Source: a virus
Direction: 5' to 3' (one strand)
IMG/VR virus record: IMGVR_UViG_3300024946_000001
Span: 1-37,471 of that record
Length of the DNA: 37,471 nt
In this document: one piece after another, positions 34,916 through 37,471 of the stretch
Numbering within the stretch: the stretch's first letter is position 1
How the letters are laid out: every line of letters starts with the position of its first letter
Program-made: the position numbers and the translations under genes
Notes under the pieces: generated by a model
Database searches by the model: none
What the model was told of the DNA's origin: nothing
Seen by the model: only the letters and a program-made list of their open reading frames with translations

Positions 34916-36324
34916 TGCCTAGCATGAATTTATTTGGCATAGGTCAATTCGGGAAGAGCCACAACGTCACATCGCAAGAGAGATTGAACTGTTACCTTGA
35001 AGTTCAGCCCGGTGATGATAGGTCGAAAGTCGCTATTTATGGAACCCCCGGACTAGACCTATTTACAAGCTTTGGTGATACGCCTATCCGTGGCATTTAT
35101 CAGCGTACAGACTTCTTATATCTTGTTCATCGTGGCACGTTTTATGAAGTGAATAATGCTGGCGTAAAGACTGCAAGAGGCACAATCGGCACAACAATCG
35201 GCAAGGTTTACATGTGGGATAACGGCACTCAGTTAATGCTTACTGATGGCGTAGCAGGGTATATCTACAATTTCAACACATTAGCATTCACGCAGATTAC
35301 TGACCCTGATTATCCAAATGCTGGCTCTGTCACATGGCAAGACGGATATTTTATTATCAGCAAGCCTAATACACAGCGTTTCTATGTTTCAGCTATTAAT
35401 GATGGGTTCACATGGGATGCTTTGGACTTTGCAAGTGCAGAATCAAACCCTGACAACATAATCTCAATCTGGTCTGACAACTCAACGCTTTATCTGTTCG
35501 GCTCAGTATCAACAGAGTTTTGGACTAACAGTGGCGCTCAAGACTTCCCCTTTGCCAAAATATCTGGCGGCTCAACAGAATGGGGATGTGCTGCTGTTAA
35601 TAGCATTGTTAAGTATGACAATACGCTTGCATTCTTAGCCAAGAATAGAATGGGGCAAGTCATTGTTGCTAAGTTTAACGGCTATCTACCGCAACGCATA
35701 TCAACTCCAGAGCTAGAGTACATCATCAATAATTACCCATCAATATCAGATGCAACATGCATTTCTTATATGTTGAGTGGTCACCCGATGTTGCAGATTA
35801 ACTTTCCTACAGGTCAATCAAGTTGGTTATACGATGGCTTAACTAACTGCTGGTCTAAATTACAAAGCTACGGAATAGAAAGACACCTAGCTGAGATTGG
35901 TGTCAATTACCTAGACAAAATCATGGTGACTGATTATGCCAATGGAAACCTATACCGACTTAATCCATTAAGTAATACAGATAACGGGCAAGAGATAGCC
36001 TTTGAAGTTATCACAAAGCACATTTCTAACGATGATAAACGCATAATCATTGACATGCTACAACTTGATATGGAAACAGGTGTTGGTCTGCAAAATGGTC
36101 AAGGCTCCAATCCACAAATCATGCTGTCTATATCAAAAGATGGCGGGCATACCTATGGCACAGAGCAATGGGTAAGTATAGGAGCGGTCGGTCAATATAA
36201 ATCTCGTGCTATCTGGCGCAGACTTGGACAGGCAAGAGACTGGACATTTAAGTTCCGCATCACTGACCCTGTAAAGCGCGTGATATTCGGCTCAAGTCTA
36301 GATGTAAGGGTGAATAAATCATGA
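34915..36324 (+). CDS. Tail accessory factor gp10-like (packaged DNA stabilisation)
   Basis: The product is 469 residues from the ATG sharing a base with the gp4 stop, close to the 472 of P22 gp10. SMNLFGIGQFGKSHNVTSQE, LEVQPGDDRSKVAIYGTPGL and repeated beta-strand motifs with Trp/Tyr fit its propeller-like fold. It caps the gp4 ring and binds the needle and spikes. Confidence 0.88.
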   Translation: MPSMNLFGIGQFGKSHNVTSQERLNCYLEVQPGDDRSKVAIYGTPGLDLFTSFGDTPIRGIYQRTDFLYLVHRGTFYEVNNAGVKTARGTIGTTIGKVYMWDNGTQLMLTDGVAGYIYNFNTLAFTQITDPDYPNAGSVTWQDGYFIISKPNTQRFYVSAINDGFTWDALDFASAESNPDNIISIWSDNSTLYLFGSVSTEFWTNSGAQDFPFAKISGGSTEWGCAAVNSIVKYDNTLAFLAKNRMGQVIVAKFNGYLPQRISTPELEYIINNYPSISDATCISYMLSGHPMLQINFPTGQSSWLYDGLTNCWSKLQSYGIERHLAEIGVNYLDKIMVTDYANGNLYRLNPLSNTDNGQEIAFEVITKHISNDDKRIIIDMLQLDMETGVGLQNGQGSNPQIMLSISKDGGHTYGTEQWVSIGAVGQYKSRAIWRRLGQARDWTFKFRITDPVKRVIFGSSLDVRVNKS

Positions 36325-36614
36325 TCTCACCACCACCAGTTAAATCACCAATCATTACCAACTTACGCAATATTTTTATGAAGCTTGGCGTGACAGAAAG
36401 CGAACAGATAGATGCTAACTGGATTCAATTTATATCGACTGTTTATTTTGGAATCAAGTACACGCAAACGTCAGGAACGACAGCACAGCGCCCAACTTCT
36501 GACTTATTCGCTGGCAGGTTTTATTTTGATACCTCATTAGGTGCAAGAGGTAAGCCAATTTGGATATCAAAAGATGGCAGTACTTGGATAGATTCTACAG
36601 GAGCGATTGTTTAA
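36321..36614 (+). CDS. Small virion protein
   Basis: The product is 97 residues, ATGA-coupled to gp10. The C-terminal half TTAQRPTSDLFAGRFYFDTS, KPIWISKDGSTWIDSTGAIV is a short domain common in phage tail and virion proteins (RP...L..GR.YFDT...KPIW...W.D..G). It is possibly a needle or structural adaptor. Confidence 0.6.
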   Translation: MISPPPVKSPIITNLRNIFMKLGVTESEQIDANWIQFISTVYFGIKYTQTSGTTAQRPTSDLFAGRFYFDTSLGARGKPIWISKDGSTWIDSTGAIV

Positions 36615-36919
36615 TGATTGACGGAATATCACACCACTTTAGTGATGGTCTTTATGCAAAAGAAATGTTCTTGCCAAAAGGCTACGCAGCGCTATCACAC
36701 AGCCATAAATATTCGCACTTGAGCATCTTAGCTAAGGGGAAAGTAATTGTCAGTGTGAACGGCTTAGAAACCATTTATACAGCACCGACTTGCATCAATA
36801 TTGAAGCGCATATCAATCATGAGATTACCGCTTTAAAAGATGCTACTTGGTTTTGCATTCATGCAACGGAAGAAACAGATATTAATAAGGTTGATGAAAC
36901 CTTGATTGAAAGGAAATAA
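36614..36919 (+). CDS. Cupin-fold protein
   Basis: The product is 101 residues from the ATG overlapping the previous stop; a longer in-frame start lies in the preceding gene. The motif LSHSHKYSHLSILAKGKVIV with a later INHEITALKD gives His residues for a small cupin barrel. It sits between head completion and ejection genes, a location where cupins occur in other podoviruses. Whether it is a virion component is unknown. Confidence 0.75.
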   Translation: MIDGISHHFSDGLYAKEMFLPKGYAALSHSHKYSHLSILAKGKVIVSVNGLETIYTAPTCINIEAHINHEITALKDATWFCIHATEETDINKVDETLIERK

Positions 36920-36920
36920 T

Positions 36921-37471
36921 ATGCCATGGGCTAGTATAGGGGCAAGTGTTGCGGGTTCTGTAGTATCAGGGCTAATGGGCGGCGGAGGTGGTAAGTTAGA
37001 AGCTAAAGACGCACAAGCGGCTCAAATAAGACAGCAACAAGACGCGCAAAGGCAAGCACAGGCATATCTATCGCCTTACATGAATACTGGGCAGCAAGCC
37101 AATCAAGCGCTTGCAGAAGCCCTTGGTATTGCCGACCCTAAAGGATATGCAGCTAGACCAACATATCAGCAAATCAGCGACCAAGTAGACAATGAGCATT
37201 TCCAATGGGCTGGTCGTGGCTATAACCGTAACTCAAACATTGCTGGTCAAAATGTTATTAAAGAGCAACGATATAAAGATGCTTTGGCTAAGTGGGAAGC
37301 TGGCAAAGCTGACTATGTAGCACAGAATCCCAATTCTCAAGGCGATGGTTCACTCACACATCAATTCACTAATGAGGATTTTGTCAAAGACCCTGGCTAC
37401 CAATTTAGGCTTGATGAAGGTAGCAAAGGAATTGACAGAGCGGCTTCTGCTCGTGGTGGATATGATTCAGG
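36921..37471 (+). CDS. DNA ejection (transfer) protein, N-terminal part; continues at 1-506
   Basis: This is the N-terminal part of the gene that wraps across the window ends. It opens MPWASIGASVAGSVVSGLMG, a hydrophobic Gly-rich segment that could insert in membrane. Then comes a Gln/Ala-rich helix and YLSPYMNTGQQANQALAEAL, followed by a Tyr/Gln-rich central part. The last 127 bases repeat the first 127 of the window. The intact product is 309 residues and is the first of three ejection-type genes. Confidence 0.75.
   Translation, partial: MPWASIGASVAGSVVSGLMGGGGGKLEAKDAQAAQIRQQQDAQRQAQAYLSPYMNTGQQANQALAEALGIADPKGYAARPTYQQISDQVDNEHFQWAGRGYNRNSNIAGQNVIKEQRYKDALAKWEAGKADYVAQNPNSQGDGSLTHQFTNEDFVKDPGYQFRLDEGSKGIDRAASARGGYDS
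37345..37471. repeat. Terminal overlap, copy 2 (identical to 1-127)
   Basis: Exact 127-base repeat of the window start. Deleting one copy gives a 37,344-bp circle in which the ejection gene is intact. Confidence 0.95.

Overview
The window is a complete temperate bacteriophage genome, opened at an arbitrary point. Bases 1-127 are repeated exactly at 37345-37471, so the sequence closes into a circle of 37,344 bp. The gene cut by the ends (36921 to 506) becomes continuous when the ends are joined. The virion genes are of the P22/Sf6 type: Sf6-like small terminase, large terminase, P22-like portal, scaffold and coat, tail accessory proteins gp4 and gp10, and three internal ejection-protein candidates. 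This indicates a short-tailed (podovirus) phage that packages by headful. The nested spanin pair and two lipoprotein signals (spanin Rz1 and 16262-16708) indicate a Gram-negative host. The DNA is visibly AT-rich, and I cannot name the host genus.

Layout. 36921-6027: ejection proteins, tail fibre, small tail gene. 6024-9949 (+): lysis region with small membrane proteins, two holin candidates, a DUF5675 protein with an L,D-transpeptidase-like motif as the only endolysin candidate, a metallophosphoesterase, and Rz with Rz1 nested inside it. 9950-10162: attachment site, with the 5' half of a tRNA-Arg(CCT) gene as core, flanked by repeated GCCACA arm sites. 10140-16099 (-): left early operon from integrase and excisionase through many small accessory genes and one tRNA to an SSB-like protein and a Sak4-like ATPase. 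16100-17434: immunity region. A CI-like repressor and a lipoprotein are read leftward, a Cro/YdaS-like gene rightward, and eight copies of the operator AAACA-N3-TGTTT lie in two clusters over two near-identical promoters. 17442-24438 (+): right early operon (terminator, CII-position regulator, O-like initiator with iterons, primase zinc domain, helicase, nin-type genes, NinB, methyltransferase, nucleases, Q-like antiterminator). 24439-25154: about 700 bp without a credible gene, holding the late promoter, an attenuator-like leader, two terminators and dense, partly pseudoknotted secondary structure. 25155-36919 (+): small genes, terminase, portal, an SGNH hydrolase cassette, scaffold, coat, head completion, and a cupin.

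How it works together. The logic is lambda-like. The repressor binds the two operator clusters and silences leftward PL (recombination, int/xis) and rightward PR (replication, Q). The Q-like protein then lets polymerase from the promoter at 24465 pass the terminators at 24571 and 24774 into the head, tail and lysis genes. On the circle these late genes run unbroken from 25155 through the ends to 9949 and finish at attP.

Most worth following up: the structured RNA region 24500-25150 (including a hammerhead-like core at 24674-24698), the SGNH hydrolase bracketed by terminators inside the capsid operon, the 5'-half tRNA attP, the repressor-lipoprotein pair, the apparently leaderless Cro mRNA, and the DUF5675 endolysin candidate.
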